Shown: positions 1 to 9,323 of the stretch, one piece after another | Layout: each line of letters starts with the position of its first letter | Position numbering within the stretch: position 1 is the first letter of the stretch | Source: Pleurotus djamor | Lineage: Eukaryota; Basidiomycota; Agaricomycetes; Agaricales; Pleurotaceae | Direction: 5' to 3' | Length of the DNA stretch: 30,426 nt | Assembly (NCBI GenBank): GCA_029747585.1 | Contig: JAPEVF010000557.1 | Coordinates: 1 to 30,426, forward strand | Translations under genes and position numbers: made by a program | The notes under the pieces: generated by a model | Told to the model about the DNA's origin: nothing | The model's database searches: none | What the model saw: the letters and a program-made list of their open reading frames with translations, nothing else

Positions 1-850
1 TCAATGCGCTCAATATCCTTCTCAGCTTCCTCCATCATCGTCTCATTGGTCCCTTGGCCTCNACGAANNANTTCANGNATCATCAACACCCTCTTGATAT
101 TCATGCTCTTCCGAGCACGGGTCATGAAGGCATCCTCGAGTCCAATATACTGTGAGTTCCCGGTCTCTCTACTTCACATCACAGAAGAATGACCTTGGTG
201 TTTTCCTCAAGCTCCCGCCGCGCGTGTCGTCGAGTATGAGATCAAACGGTTCAACACTGGCTTTCTCAACGAACCCCAGACGGTCTTTCAAGGTCCCCCT
301 ACCGATGCGATGGATACTGCTTGGCTTGACCTGTACAAAGGCGAGTTGCTACAATAATCATGTACAATGCCTCCATACTTACGTCTCTAACAGATAGCGT
401 CTCGTATCTCTTGCCTGAGGAGGCCCGTCAGTTGATTGACCCAACCGTCCTCGTTCCGGGAACAAATGTGTATATTGGGGAATTGGACGTATTCCATCAA
501 CTTCGCTGCTTGGTACGTACGCTGACAAACAGCCATGATGCTCAACTAAATTTACAGAGCAGGACATGATTCGTATGTCAGCGTATCCTCATCGATACAA
601 TAGCTCCGGGAAAGGCATCTACCACGGTGACCCCATCATGCCGATGAATCGTGAGGTGCAGCTCAGGCATTGCGTCAATAGTGTCCGGCAGTCGTTGATG
701 TGTTCTGCGGATGTGAGCGTGAACACGTTTTACAACCTCGAAGACGGGCATCCATTTCACCGGTTCGACCAATTGCACACATGCAGGAATTTCGAGAAGA
801 TCAGGGCATGGGCGTTTGAGCGACGCATCGGTTCAATTTGGCATGAATGA
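1..850 (+). CDS. UstYa-like (DUF3328) protein, 5' partial, degraded motifs
   Basis: Fungal UstYa-family proteins are membrane-anchored and some cyclise ribosomal peptides oxidatively. Coding exons read as up to 151, 212-340, 394-512 and 560-850, joined in phase. The splice gives a SPAARVVEYE segment, then FNTGFLNEP, a WLDLYK segment, a FHQLRC motif, and a C-terminal RHCVNSVRQSLMCSADVSV segment followed by a CRNFEKIR motif, all in family order. The intron at 341-393 appears to use a GC donor (AAAG/GCGAGT). The N-terminus is unclear: a hydrophobic stretch lies before several N bases at 62-76, and the start may lie outside the window. The family signature is two HxxHC motifs. Here the first reads HQLRC and the second QLRHC, so each lacks one histidine and catalysis is doubtful. 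The intact paralog follows on the same strand. Confidence 0.7.
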
Positions 851-1231
851 GGTCGCATTACGTAGGTTCCTGTCATTCAGTCGCGATCATGATGTGGTCT
901 TTGTATTGAATTACTTCCCAGAATGAGAGTCAGCTTCTCCGGAGTTCTGAAAATTCCTATCATCCTCTACTACATGATTTACTATACGATTGATCAGCCT
1001 CTCACCAGTCATGAGGACTGTTCTGTGTTCATCACCGTAACCTCGACGAACTCTCAGGATTAGATTGACAAGAAGCTCGGTCTCGGTGCCCTCGCCGACG
1101 CCGACGATGACGATGACGTGGTCTACGGAACGAAGTAATGGTAATGTGGTCTCAGCTCTCCCAAGCTGGAATTTCTCGCAACCACCCCGTCCCTCAACTT
1201 GAACGCTCGAAGGCGCTGCCCCGTCACTACC
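851..1231. other. Intergenic region between the two UstYa-like genes
   Basis: No gene is supported here. A 140-codon minus-strand open frame at 911-1333 runs through the first exon of the next gene and resembles no family I know, so it is treated as chance. The region should hold the promoter of the downstream gene, but I see no clear TATA element. Confidence 0.5.
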
Positions 1232-2467
1232 ATGTTCAAAACTATTAGGCGATGCTTTGCGGAACCTGCTAGTACTCAATCCATCGAACTCGTTGAGCAT
1301 GGCTTTGACGCTCTTCCACCTGACGCTGACCACGAAGATACCCGGTGGCGTGAGCCCATCGATCGCAGTGAAGCCACCATCCTGTCTCCGATGTTCTATC
1401 TAGCGGGAATCCTCTTCCTGCTGGTTACCAGCATTGCGATGACCCAGGCGTTGCTCACCCACGCACCTGTACCTGAAGTCTTTCGCGAGCTGCTGTACAG
1501 TACGACGACTTTTCCCATCGTCTAGTCTACCCAGACGACTCATTTTCCTCACCTTTTACTAAACAGCACCTGCAGAATCTCTACTTGAATACGAGCAGAT
1601 CCGTTTCCATACTGGATTTCTTGACGAAGAGCAGCTGTCTGCATTCGATGGCCCGTCTACGGTTATCATGGACCAGGCATGGTCCGACCTGTATGACACT
1701 CAGAAATGTAAGTGTCCTCGATGTTTTGCCAGCCATTGGTGCCTGTTAGCTCGCTTGGTGTTCTCCAGATGCTATAGTCGCCTTGATTGAGGAGGAAAAT
1801 AATCGCCTTGCTGACCCCACCATCCCGTTTTTGGGAAACCGTTCTCAACTGTATGGTGGCTTAGATGTCTTCCATCAATTGCATTGCTTAGTACGTTGAC
1901 ATCCCTGTCCACCATGGTCGCGGCTTTTCCTGAACTCATCTTCTTGAACGCGTTCAGGACTACGTTCGTCATCACCTCGAGCCAGAACGCTACAAAACCA
2001 ATCATCACCATCACCACATGCGCAGTGTTCCCCGCCCATCGCGACCAACCAAAAACATCCCAAACGGCGTCACGTACTTCCCAGAAGATGAACATGTCGC
2101 ACATTGCATTGACATCCTCCGCCAATCAGTTATGTGCTCTGCCGACATCAGCGTGGTGTCTTGGTTCTTGGATGTCGATGAGGGCTCGAAGAAGCACAAG
2201 GATGCACGTCCAAACCTCCGATCTCGATTCAACCAGAAAAGGATGTGTCGAAACTTTGAGAAGCTGAGGGAATGGTCGGGATCGAGGGCTCCGGGTGTAG
2301 TGGCGACGGGAGGTTCTGATTCAAGAACTACATCGATGTCGACGATGAATTATCCAATACAGTCAATGTCAGTCGCCCAGGAAGGGGAAAAGATTATTCC
2401 CATCGAGTACGTTTCACCAGGACCGAAACATCGCAAATGTATACCCTTCCCGCCCGAGGATCGCTGA
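1232..2467 (+). CDS. UstYa-like (DUF3328) protein, intact
   Basis: Four exons (1232-1499, 1567-1707, 1769-1890, 1958-2467) join in phase to a 346-aa protein. A cytosolic N-terminus of about 52 residues precedes one membrane segment (around residues 53-74, MFYLAGILFLLV). Then come TPAESLLEYE, RFHTGFLDEE, a WSDLYD segment, the first HxxHC motif in DVFHQLHC, and the second in HVAHCIDILRQSVMC, followed by MCRNFEKLREW. This is the canonical UstYa layout with both His motifs complete. Characterised members (ustiloxin, asperipin and cyclochlorotine clusters) act in oxidative macrocyclisation; the substrate here is unknown. A His5 run lies between the two motifs. The C-terminal extension of about 60 residues is longer than usual. 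The ATG at 1232 is chosen because it is the first in frame before the membrane segment. Confidence 0.82.
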
Positions 2468-2659
2468 AGCTTCGAAACAATTGAACGCAAGGGTCCATGA
2501 CTCTGGTTAAGAGGCGTGTTCTCCGCCGTTATGCTCATACCGGATCCGCGATCCCTTCGCCAGCCACCCCAGTGTTCGGGCTCATGGTTTTTGATTCCAT
2601 GAGATCATCCAATGATGTCAACTACCTCCAAGTCAACGACGTCAGCTCTCAAGGATTTG

Positions 2660-2665
2660 TATAAA
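2660..2665 (+). promoter_or_regulatory. TATA-like element of the cysteine-rich secreted protein gene
   Basis: TATAAA lies 92 bp upstream of the ATG at 2757, a plausible distance for a fungal TATA box plus a short leader. A pyrimidine-rich tract with CACC/CATC repeats follows it, as is common before fungal start codons. Confidence 0.45.
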
Positions 2666-2756
2666 CGGCGCTTCAATTTCGCCAACCTTCGATCTCAAGG
2701 CATTCAACACCCTTCTCGCAACAGTACCCTCACCATCTGAACTCACTCTCATAACG

Positions 2757-3131
2757 ATGAAGCTCGCTGTTTGTCTCGTTGCTCTCTCTACGCTCGCCGC
2801 CATGGTGTCGTCCACCACCTGCGAGGACTCAGGCGCCGTCGACCGCATGCTTCCCCTTGCGTACCCCGTCGGTGTGTAACCTTCCTTGCGCTTTCTACAT
2901 CGCCGCCACATTATTGAGAATTGATGCCATGTACTCTATTTTCTAGGCAAGGACATCGCTGCTCCGTTCCCGACCACCAAGAATGAATTCAATGTCGCGC
3001 TTACGACCGACTTCGATCGTTGCATTCCAAAGGGGAAATCTTGTCAACCCTCTTATATCAAAGGCGCCATCCCCTGCTGCCAAGGAAGAACCTGTGTTCC
3101 TGTAATTTTCGGTGTTGGAGGGTGGTGCTAG
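2757..3131 (+). CDS. Small secreted cysteine-rich protein, knottin-like spacing
   Basis: Two exons (2757-2871, 2947-3131) encode 99 aa. Residues 1-19 form a signal peptide (MKLAVCLVALSTLAAMVSS). After a linker without cysteines, the C-terminal 36 residues carry six cysteines at 64, 71, 82, 83, 88 and 99. The spacing C-x6-C-x10-CC-x4-C-x10-C fits an inhibitor-cystine-knot (knottin) framework, and the protein ends directly on the last cysteine. A seventh cysteine (22) lies just after the predicted cleavage site, so a cleaved pro-segment (about 20-60) is possible. Function is not recognisable: small secreted effector, antimicrobial peptide or inhibitor are all open. It lies 289 bp downstream of a UstYa-like gene on the same strand, but it has no repeated core as dikaritin-type precursors do. 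Confidence 0.78.
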
Positions 3132-3777
3132 GTCAGTCAACTAGTCCCATAAAATCTGCTCAACTTATCCCTGGCCCTCGGATGCTCACCCTTCCCCGGA
3201 AAACAGATACTCGAAATCCAATCAGGGTGTTTTCTGGGAAGAATCACCGATGGCTAAAGCGCTTTGTCCTTGATCTGTCGACCTCCGTTCTTCCAATAGT
3301 GTTTATCAAAAAATGTCTGAAGTTCTCTTGTTCGTACCAATTGTTACGCAGCATCGCCATCCCAACCAATGCCTTCCGTCTCTACACTCCATATTCGTTG
3401 TTCTTCTTATGCGGAGTATGCAATGATAAGACACTGGGCCCACGGCTTTATGCTGCTCTTCGTATGGTCCCGCATCAAAATTCTGATGTCTCAACGCTCC
3501 TGTCTCCTACTCTAAAACCCCTGGACTCGGGACTCGAAATTTGGACGCCGAGGCGCTCCTACCAAGCTCCTACAACAGGTTGCAAGTGAACCACACCCTT
3601 CTTTGCCTGGTCTAATGCCGATTTCAAGGTTTCTACTATGTAATACTGAAGCCTGTCATAAACATACCTCGCGCATACGACGAAAATCAAGGACATTGGG
3701 GAAATCGGTTAGTTTATTACGGTGGCTTATTCCACATCCCCATAGTAAGGTTTGTTCATCGAACGTCTGAGATCTAA
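3132..3777. other. Intergenic, no gene seen
   Basis: This stretch follows the cysteine-rich gene. The longest open frame (3020-3589, +) begins inside that gene in another frame, is rich in Ser, Leu and Arg, and shows no domain. No RNA gene or clear repeat was seen. The stretch ends at the A that precedes the Helitron-like element. Confidence 0.5.
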
Positions 3778-4385
3778 TCTATATTATAAAGGACGATACT
3801 TTTTCCCACGAGACAAACCACTAGAGACAATCGGTGATCTCGGACTTTCCTTTTTCATGCCTAACATCCATCGTCACCTCTGAACACCTCAGCAGGCTAT
3901 CGAAAATTCGAGAATCTCTTGGCGGTGAGCACGAGAAATTTCTGGAACGAGTCTCATTCCTACATATAAGACGGAAGGGCTGCTCACCGGCCAAACTGCA
4001 GACACGAGATACCTCTGCTTTCTCCTCCACCCCTCGCACAGGTAAGTCAATGGAAGATTGAGCGTGCGAACTCCAGACTGACTGTGGGAGTATCTTCCTA
4101 ATGAGTTATCGTGGCCGGTAGGTGTGGGTAATGTTTCGACCGTGAACCGTTAGTATGCGTGAGCGTCCGCCCATGAGACGAGCACCAGAGCGGGCTTGAA
4201 TTAGTACACAAGGTGAGTGGTTTACAATGATACGATACCTTTCAAATTTTCAATAAAAAATTACTAAGCGTGTGGTGAGAGCAATGTGTGGGTTGTTCAA
4301 GTCATTGTGAGTCGGTCAAACGAGCAATATCAATTATCATTCTCCTTATTTTTATTTTCCGTGCGAAGCACGGGTTATCGGCTAG
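3778..4385 (+). mobile_element. Short non-autonomous Helitron-like element
   Basis: The 3' end has the Helitron signature: a perfect 6-bp hairpin CCGTGC-GAA-GCACGG at 4359-4373, 8 bases, then CTAG at 4382-4385, followed by T at 4386. A matching 5' end is proposed at 3778 (TCTATATTATAAAGG), which starts with TC and is preceded by A at 3777. Helitrons insert between A and T, which both flanks satisfy. The 608-bp element encodes no Rep/helicase and would need an autonomous partner. The 3' end is well supported; the 5' end is an inference from its TC and AT-rich start. Confidence 0.62.
4359..4373 (+). terminator. Helitron 3' hairpin
   Basis: Perfect inverted repeat CCGTGC/GCACGG around a GAA loop, 8 nt before CTAG. 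In Helitrons this is the replication-termination hairpin; it is not a transcription terminator. Confidence 0.65.
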
Positions 4386-4840
4386 TGCCTATATATACCA
4401 GGTGCGTTTACCCTGTTTTCCTCGTAGCACAAACATGTTCGACCAGATCTAGCCCACCGGTACCTCTCCTTCACCATTGTATGTCCTGACCGGATGGCGT
4501 CTGCAGCCCGTTTGTACCTCGTGAAAGCACCTTTCGGCGTATTTGTCCTTCTGCGAAGGAGGGTGCTTGGGATAGTTCCTTCATTGGGCTATCTTTGTCC
4601 GCTGGACAGCGAGGGAGGGAACCAACGTTGCAAAGTCCGGAGGGATATACTTGGACGGAGGAGGGGCAGCACGGTCAATCGAATATGGGGGAACCGGAGA
4701 CTTGCAATGTGCTGATATTTTTGTAGCGACGGTGAGGCCTAGGTTGACGCCCTCTCTAACACCCGGAGGAGTAGAGGGCATTCTGGCTGTGTTCAAGAAC
4801 TGGGCAGGCTGAGATCTAGGTTTTCGCCGTCGTTAATACT
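4386..4840 (+). repeat. Direct repeat R, copy 1
   Basis: About 455 bp, from TGCCTATATATAC to the ATCTAGGTTTTCGCCG region, recurs at 7393-7848 in the same orientation with only scattered substitutions. It starts immediately after the Helitron CTAG. Both copies carry matching small open frames on each strand (for example minus 4581-4796), but the differences between copies are frequently amino-acid-changing and no domain is visible, so I do not call a gene. A broken IND1 copy follows each R copy. Confidence 0.75.
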
Positions 4841-5041
4841 TTATTTCTCTTTTTCTCGTTCTGATATTGTAAAGTCTCTGTATGTACTTACGAACGTTGA
4901 ACGTTGAACAGTGAATAGTGAATCATTGTTGCTTGAGCATTAATTTAAGTACTGCTTGAATCTCTGGCGATATCGATGAACTTGGAAGGAGAGCCGCAAA
5001 TTGCCGCCCATCTCTACCCTTTCATCTCCTCCTCGACTTCC

Positions 5042-6080
5042 ATGCTGAGACGAATATCAACGTCGGCCTCCCGTCTTCACGCAAACTCATTGGTGAGTAT
5101 CAATGCTCCCAACGAATTTGGGCAACCAAGGCTTACCTAGGGTTTGCTCAGAAAAGGTGCAGCGACCACACCTCAAATCCCACGTCGCACTCCCATCGTC
5201 AACCACATCATTCCCAATGTTCAACGCGTCGTCGCACTCGCAGGTGCTAAAAGACGTGTAGGGAAGAGTATCGTTGCAGGTGAGATCCGGTTCAAGTCCT
5301 TTTTCACGCGATTTGTGCTGAATTCTTGGGAATACAGCGAACCTCGCGTTCCACCTTGCTCCAATGCTTAGCCGACACGTTCCGACGCCTTTGCCTTGGT
5401 ATTCTCTCTCTGGACGTCTTTGGACCGTCTATACCAACTCTCATGGGTCTTCGGAGCGCGCTCGAACTCGAATCGACGCAAAGTAACGATGCTCGAGTGG
5501 CTCATTGTTCCCAACCTGAATGAAGATCATAGATGGTGTTATCTTACCACTAACTAAACCACGATTACAGGATATGTCCGTGGACTTTCTGCTACCCAAC
5601 TCCACACGTCCGACGGCGGACAATCATATGGAATGCCAGGCCTGATCATTCAAGAGGCCATTCATCTTCTCTTCTCTTTGACGTTGATTGGAGTAGTGGG
5701 GTTGATTCTGTTAGTGGTGGACACGCCTCCAGGTATCGGTGATGTCGTGTGGGCACTGTGGCTGTTGGTCGACGTCGATGGTGATTCCGTGAAACACTCC
5801 CTTTGCCCTTCCAACTCACTTGACATTTTCCAGGCACTCTCGTCATATCCGCACCACAAGACGTCGCGCTGCCACATTGCCATGTTCAGGAAAGTCAACA
5901 GTTCTATTTCATCACCCTCTCTCACAACCTCCCAATCTCCTCTTTAGATCGTCCTGCGCCCTTGATCAACCCATGTCCTTCTGCCCATCCTGTAGCACGC
6001 CTCGTCGCCTACTTGGCTCTCCAGACCCCTTTGGACGTAGCCATTCTCACCATCCACGTTGGGCTTTGCGACGCACTCGG
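5042..6080 (+). pseudogene. IND1/NUBPL-like pseudogene, copy 1 (introns retained)
   Basis: This is a broken copy of the intact gene at 11782-13067. Counterparts of all six exons and their intron borders are visible, so it arose by DNA duplication and not through a cDNA. The P-loop, [10 protein letters not shown] in the parent, reads GAKRRVGKSI here. Exon 3 has lost bases after the FHLA codons and shifts frame. The exon 4 counterpart has stops (ACTAACTAAACC), and the C-terminal exon is eroded and ends near 6080. About 60 bp upstream of the ATG (near 4978-5014) the sequence matches the parental 5' region (CTTGGAAGGAG...CGCAAATTGCCGCCC). It cannot encode a working NTPase. Confidence 0.85.
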
Positions 6081-7392
6081 TTTTCATAACTCTAGTCATG
6101 TCGACGAACATATCACGTCCTCATGGACTCACTGGATAAAGCTCAAGGATCGTGTCGAACACTACTCAGGCTCAACCATTCTCCATATTGCAGCTTCAGT
6201 GTGGTACTCCAGCCGCGTTGCCGTACTATAGGCTCATAGTAAGGAGCGCGCTGAGGAAACATATCGGTTTTCTATTCGACTGATAGGTGAGCTTCAGCCT
6301 TCAACTTCTTGCGTTTCTTCGTACCACCAGTTTTGACACCACTTTTCTAGGTTCGATCCTTCAACCATATCAAGACTCACGATAATCGTCGTGTGTCATT
6401 AGGTCTTGAAACCCCGAAATCCGACGTTATCGCTCTCGCCTCCTGGGTTGAGCAACCCAGAATCTTTCAAATACCACCTTTACCACTCATGACAGCGACG
6501 AAAAGTCAGTACCCATGTGGTCCGTAGGCCATAATGATGATAACAAAACAATTTCGGAGGACATGGCTCCGCTGAACGTCGGTGATGGGCGACGCACTCG
6601 ATGGAGGCGACAACAAGCGCGAAAAATCTCATCAAATATCCTCAGGCTCTAACGAGATGGAATTAAGGTCAAAGCCAACTCAAGTCTTGGTCATCCCCCG
6701 CCCCGCCTTTCGTCTTTTACGCAGAGGAGCCGAGCCCTTCCATTCGCCATCCACAACGACGCATACCCCTCAGGGTCTCATTGAATTCTCTCCACTCTTC
6801 CACAACAACGGAGACATCACGGAAAGACNAAAAAAGTTCNAAAGTGCCGCTGAGCGAATGTCGATTCTGAGTCCTGGAATCAACCAATCATATCCCCGGT
6901 TCTCTCTGTTTTCCGGGTGGAAGCTTCGAGACGAAGCTGGAGAGGCCGTTTCAGGAACATGTTCCCGGTCGTGAAACATTGGCAACTTGGCGACGAGTGC
7001 CATGTAACAAGGTGCTCGCTTCTGACCCTCGTCGTTGAAATGGACGTCTGATTGCCAATTGGTATGTCCCCGTCTCAAGTTTTGGCTTGTCGTCGCGGCG
7101 AGCATTGCTGATTGACATCCGTTTCCCTGACTGAATCGGTGATGTTTTCGTCTTCTCATGTTGCGTTGATTCTGAAAAGATCACATCCAGTGACCAGCCC
7201 CATCTTTCAGCAACAAGACGCAGAATACGACTTGGGCCTGAGTTAGGCGTGACCGAGTGCTGAACACGCTTGAACGTGTTGTGGTTGAGCAATGGCAGTG
7301 CTGTGGCGGTGCTGCGATTATGTTGTTTGTTGAAGTCAACAAACTCGAAATCGGCGAACTCAAAGTCGACGAAAACAGGGGCCTCCTTCAAA
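6081..7392. other. Intergenic, no gene seen
   Basis: Two overlapping open frames (6582-6974 + and 6951-7484 -) of 130-177 codons include N bases, have unremarkable composition and match no family I recognise; the minus frame runs into repeat R. I see no RNA gene. The right end (TTCAAA) abuts repeat R copy 2 at an A/T junction. Confidence 0.45.
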
Positions 7393-7848
7393 TGCCTATA
7401 TATACAAGGTGCGTTTACCTTGTTCTCCTCGTAGCACAAACATCTTCGACCGGATCTAGCCCACCGGTACCTCTCCTTCACCATCGTATGTCCTGACCGG
7501 ATGGCGTCTGCAGCCCGTTTGTACCTCGTGAAAGCACCTTTCGGCGTATTTGTCCTTCTGCGAAGGAGGGTGCTTGGGGTAGTTCCTTCATTGGGCTATC
7601 TTTGTCGACCAGACAGCGAGAGAGGGAACCAACGTTGCAAAGTCCGGAAGGATATACTTGGACGGAGGAGGGGCAGCACGGTCAATCAAATATGGGGGAA
7701 CCGGAGACTTGTAATGTGCTGATATTTTTGTAACGACGGTGAGGCCTAGGTTGACGCCCTCCCTAACACCCGGGGGAGTAGAGGGCATTCTGGCTGTGTT
7801 CAAGAACTGGGCAGGCTGAGATCTAGGTTTTCGCCGNTCGTTAATACT
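7393..7848 (+). repeat. Direct repeat R, copy 2
   Basis: This is the second copy of the 4386-4840 repeat, very similar apart from scattered substitutions and an N at 7837. Here it is preceded by CCTTCAAA and not by a Helitron end. Homology between the two loci continues rightward into an AT-rich stretch and the 5' region of the IND1 pseudogene, but with clearly lower similarity than within R. Confidence 0.75.
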
Positions 7849-8033
7849 TTTTTATTCTTTTTTTCGTTGCAATATTGTAAAGTGTCTGTATGTTATTACA
7901 AAAGTTGAATGATCGTTGCTTAAGCCTTATTGCATGTGCATGAATTTCTGATGAATTTCCAGTTCGACGAACTTGGAAGGAGCGACGCAAATTGCCGCCC
8001 GTCCTTACCCTGTCATCGATCATCTCTTCCTCC

Positions 8034-8390
8034 ATGCTGAGGCGCCTCGTCTTCACGAAAACCCACTAGTAGCAAATCTATCAGCAAATTCAGGCAACTA
8101 AGGCCTACCTAGCGTCTGCCCAGAAACAGCGCGCGGTAACGCAGCATTCCCAATGTCAAACGCGAATGGTCAAAAGGTGTAGATCAAAGTACCGTTAGGT
8201 GAGCTCGTTCAGTTCCTTTTTCCGCGGCATTTCACTGATAGCTGTTAAGTTAATCTCGCGTAACTTTTCTCCGGAATCCATACATCAATACCTCTCAAAA
8301 CCTTCCTGTTAGTGCACCTGGATGACATTGGACCGTCTACACCGACTCTCCTGGGACCTGGGTCTACGGACCGCGCTTGAACCCGAGATG
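8034..8390 (+). pseudogene. IND1/NUBPL-like pseudogene, copy 2 (exons 1-3 only)
   Basis: This is a strongly decayed fragment of the same gene. The exon 1 remnant keeps CTTCACGAAAACCCA, the same bases as the parent, and is followed by TAG-containing sequence. The exon 2 remnant has lost most of its middle and the P-loop and keeps only CATTCCCAATGTCAAACGCG. The exon 3 remnant keeps GACATTGGACCGTCTACACCGACTCTC. Nothing matching exons 4-6 is seen. It is more eroded than copy 1, although its adjoining repeat R is nearly identical to that of copy 1. Confidence 0.75.
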
Positions 8391-8420
8391 TGCGTATCCG
8401 AGATCTCAACATGTTGGTAC

Positions 8421-9231
8421 TCATGAACCTGATGGTTGTGAAAAAGTCTGATTTAAGGTAAATATATGGCAGGAAGTTGTGAGCTTGATCGGGGAGGAGA
8501 AGGACATAATTTTACTAAAGACCAACTTACTACGCGCCTCAAGCCGCGTGTGTGGGATAACATATGCACCCTTAGGAACAGATAACGCCTTCGTAGGTGT
8601 AGCTATACTTGAATACGTTCCCGCCACTATGGAGGAAACATGGTGAGTCCATCACATCGGGAAAGAATTACGGCGGAGAAGGCTCACCAGCTGTAAACTG
8701 CGACGCAGGAACTCGTAGAATCAGTGGTCCACCAGATATCTTCGAGGTCAATGTCTGAGGACGCAGACACGTCAAGGATAGAATTGATCTAGGAAAAGTC
8801 TCTGAGTCAAGGGTGGGTTGCTCAACGAGGAAGCATCGAATACTGACGATGGAACCATCTGGGGCGCCGTAGTCTTTGAAATTGGAAGCAGTGTCGGTAC
8901 CCTTGCCTTCAAAGGCGCCAAAATTGATGCGTTGCTGTTTGGTACTGCCTGGAGGGTAGTATAAACCCGCTTGACGAGTGAGGAGGAGACAGGATCGTTT
9001 CAAAGTGGCTCCCCTGATGGCCTATGGATGATGAGGAACAATCCAACGAAATAGGGATAAAGAAGGACTCACGCCGCACGGGGTGGGGATGCTACTGGCA
9101 ACTCCTTCGTGGGAGCTCGAGAAGGTGAGACTTTTGCCAGCGGCGTGGTCGGTCCCAAAGACTTGGCCTTGGCTGGCGGGAAGGGCGGTGAGGACGAAAA
9201 GAGAGATGTAGTTGAAAAGGCAATGTCTCAT
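8421..9231 (-). CDS. Probable secreted protein of unknown function
   Basis: Minus-strand exons 9231-9073, 9021-8688 and 8626-8421 join in phase (159, 334 and 206 nt) to 232 aa. Residues 1-22 form a good signal peptide (MRHCLFNYISLFVLTALPAS, then QG). The introns have clean GTGAGT/TAG and GTGAGC/TAG borders. The body has few cysteines and no domain I recognise. The start at 9231 is preferred over an upstream in-frame ATG at 9288 because it puts the signal peptide first and leaves a TATA box about 90 bp upstream. The 3' end is less sure: a GTAAGT in the last exon could be another donor, which would change the C-terminus. Confidence 0.5.
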
Positions 9232-9316
9232 AGTACTCTGGATGTGTTTGAGACGTTTGGGGTGCTCGAATGGCGGGTGTCTGAGCAAGAGGTACAGACG
9301 ATGGAGGTTGCCTGCC

Positions 9317-9323
9317 TTATATA
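9317..9323 (-). promoter_or_regulatory. TATA box of the minus-strand secreted protein gene
   Basis: On the minus strand this reads TATATAA, 86-92 bp upstream of the chosen ATG at 9231. It supports that start over the one at 9288. Confidence 0.45.

Noticed and set aside
911..1333. 140-codon minus-strand frame
   Set aside because: It runs antisense through the start of the intact UstYa-like gene and has no recognisable features.
2757..3131. The knottin-like protein as a dikaritin-type RiPP precursor
   Set aside because: It has no repeated core peptides and no regularly spaced KR/Kex2 sites. The cysteine framework argues for a folded mini-protein instead. The adjacency is kept only as a finding to test.
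3020..3589. 189-codon plus-strand open frame
   Set aside because: It overlaps the second exon of the cysteine-rich gene in another frame and shows no domain, periodicity or splice logic of its own.
4494..4796. Small ORFs on both strands in repeat R, present in both copies
   Set aside because: Differences between the copies are mostly amino-acid-changing, there is no domain, and conserved length follows from the high similarity of the repeat. Treated as non-coding.
6951..7484. 177-codon minus-strand frame
   Set aside because: It crosses into repeat R, is composed of unconnected low-information sequence, and copy 1 of R does not preserve a matching frame beyond the repeat.
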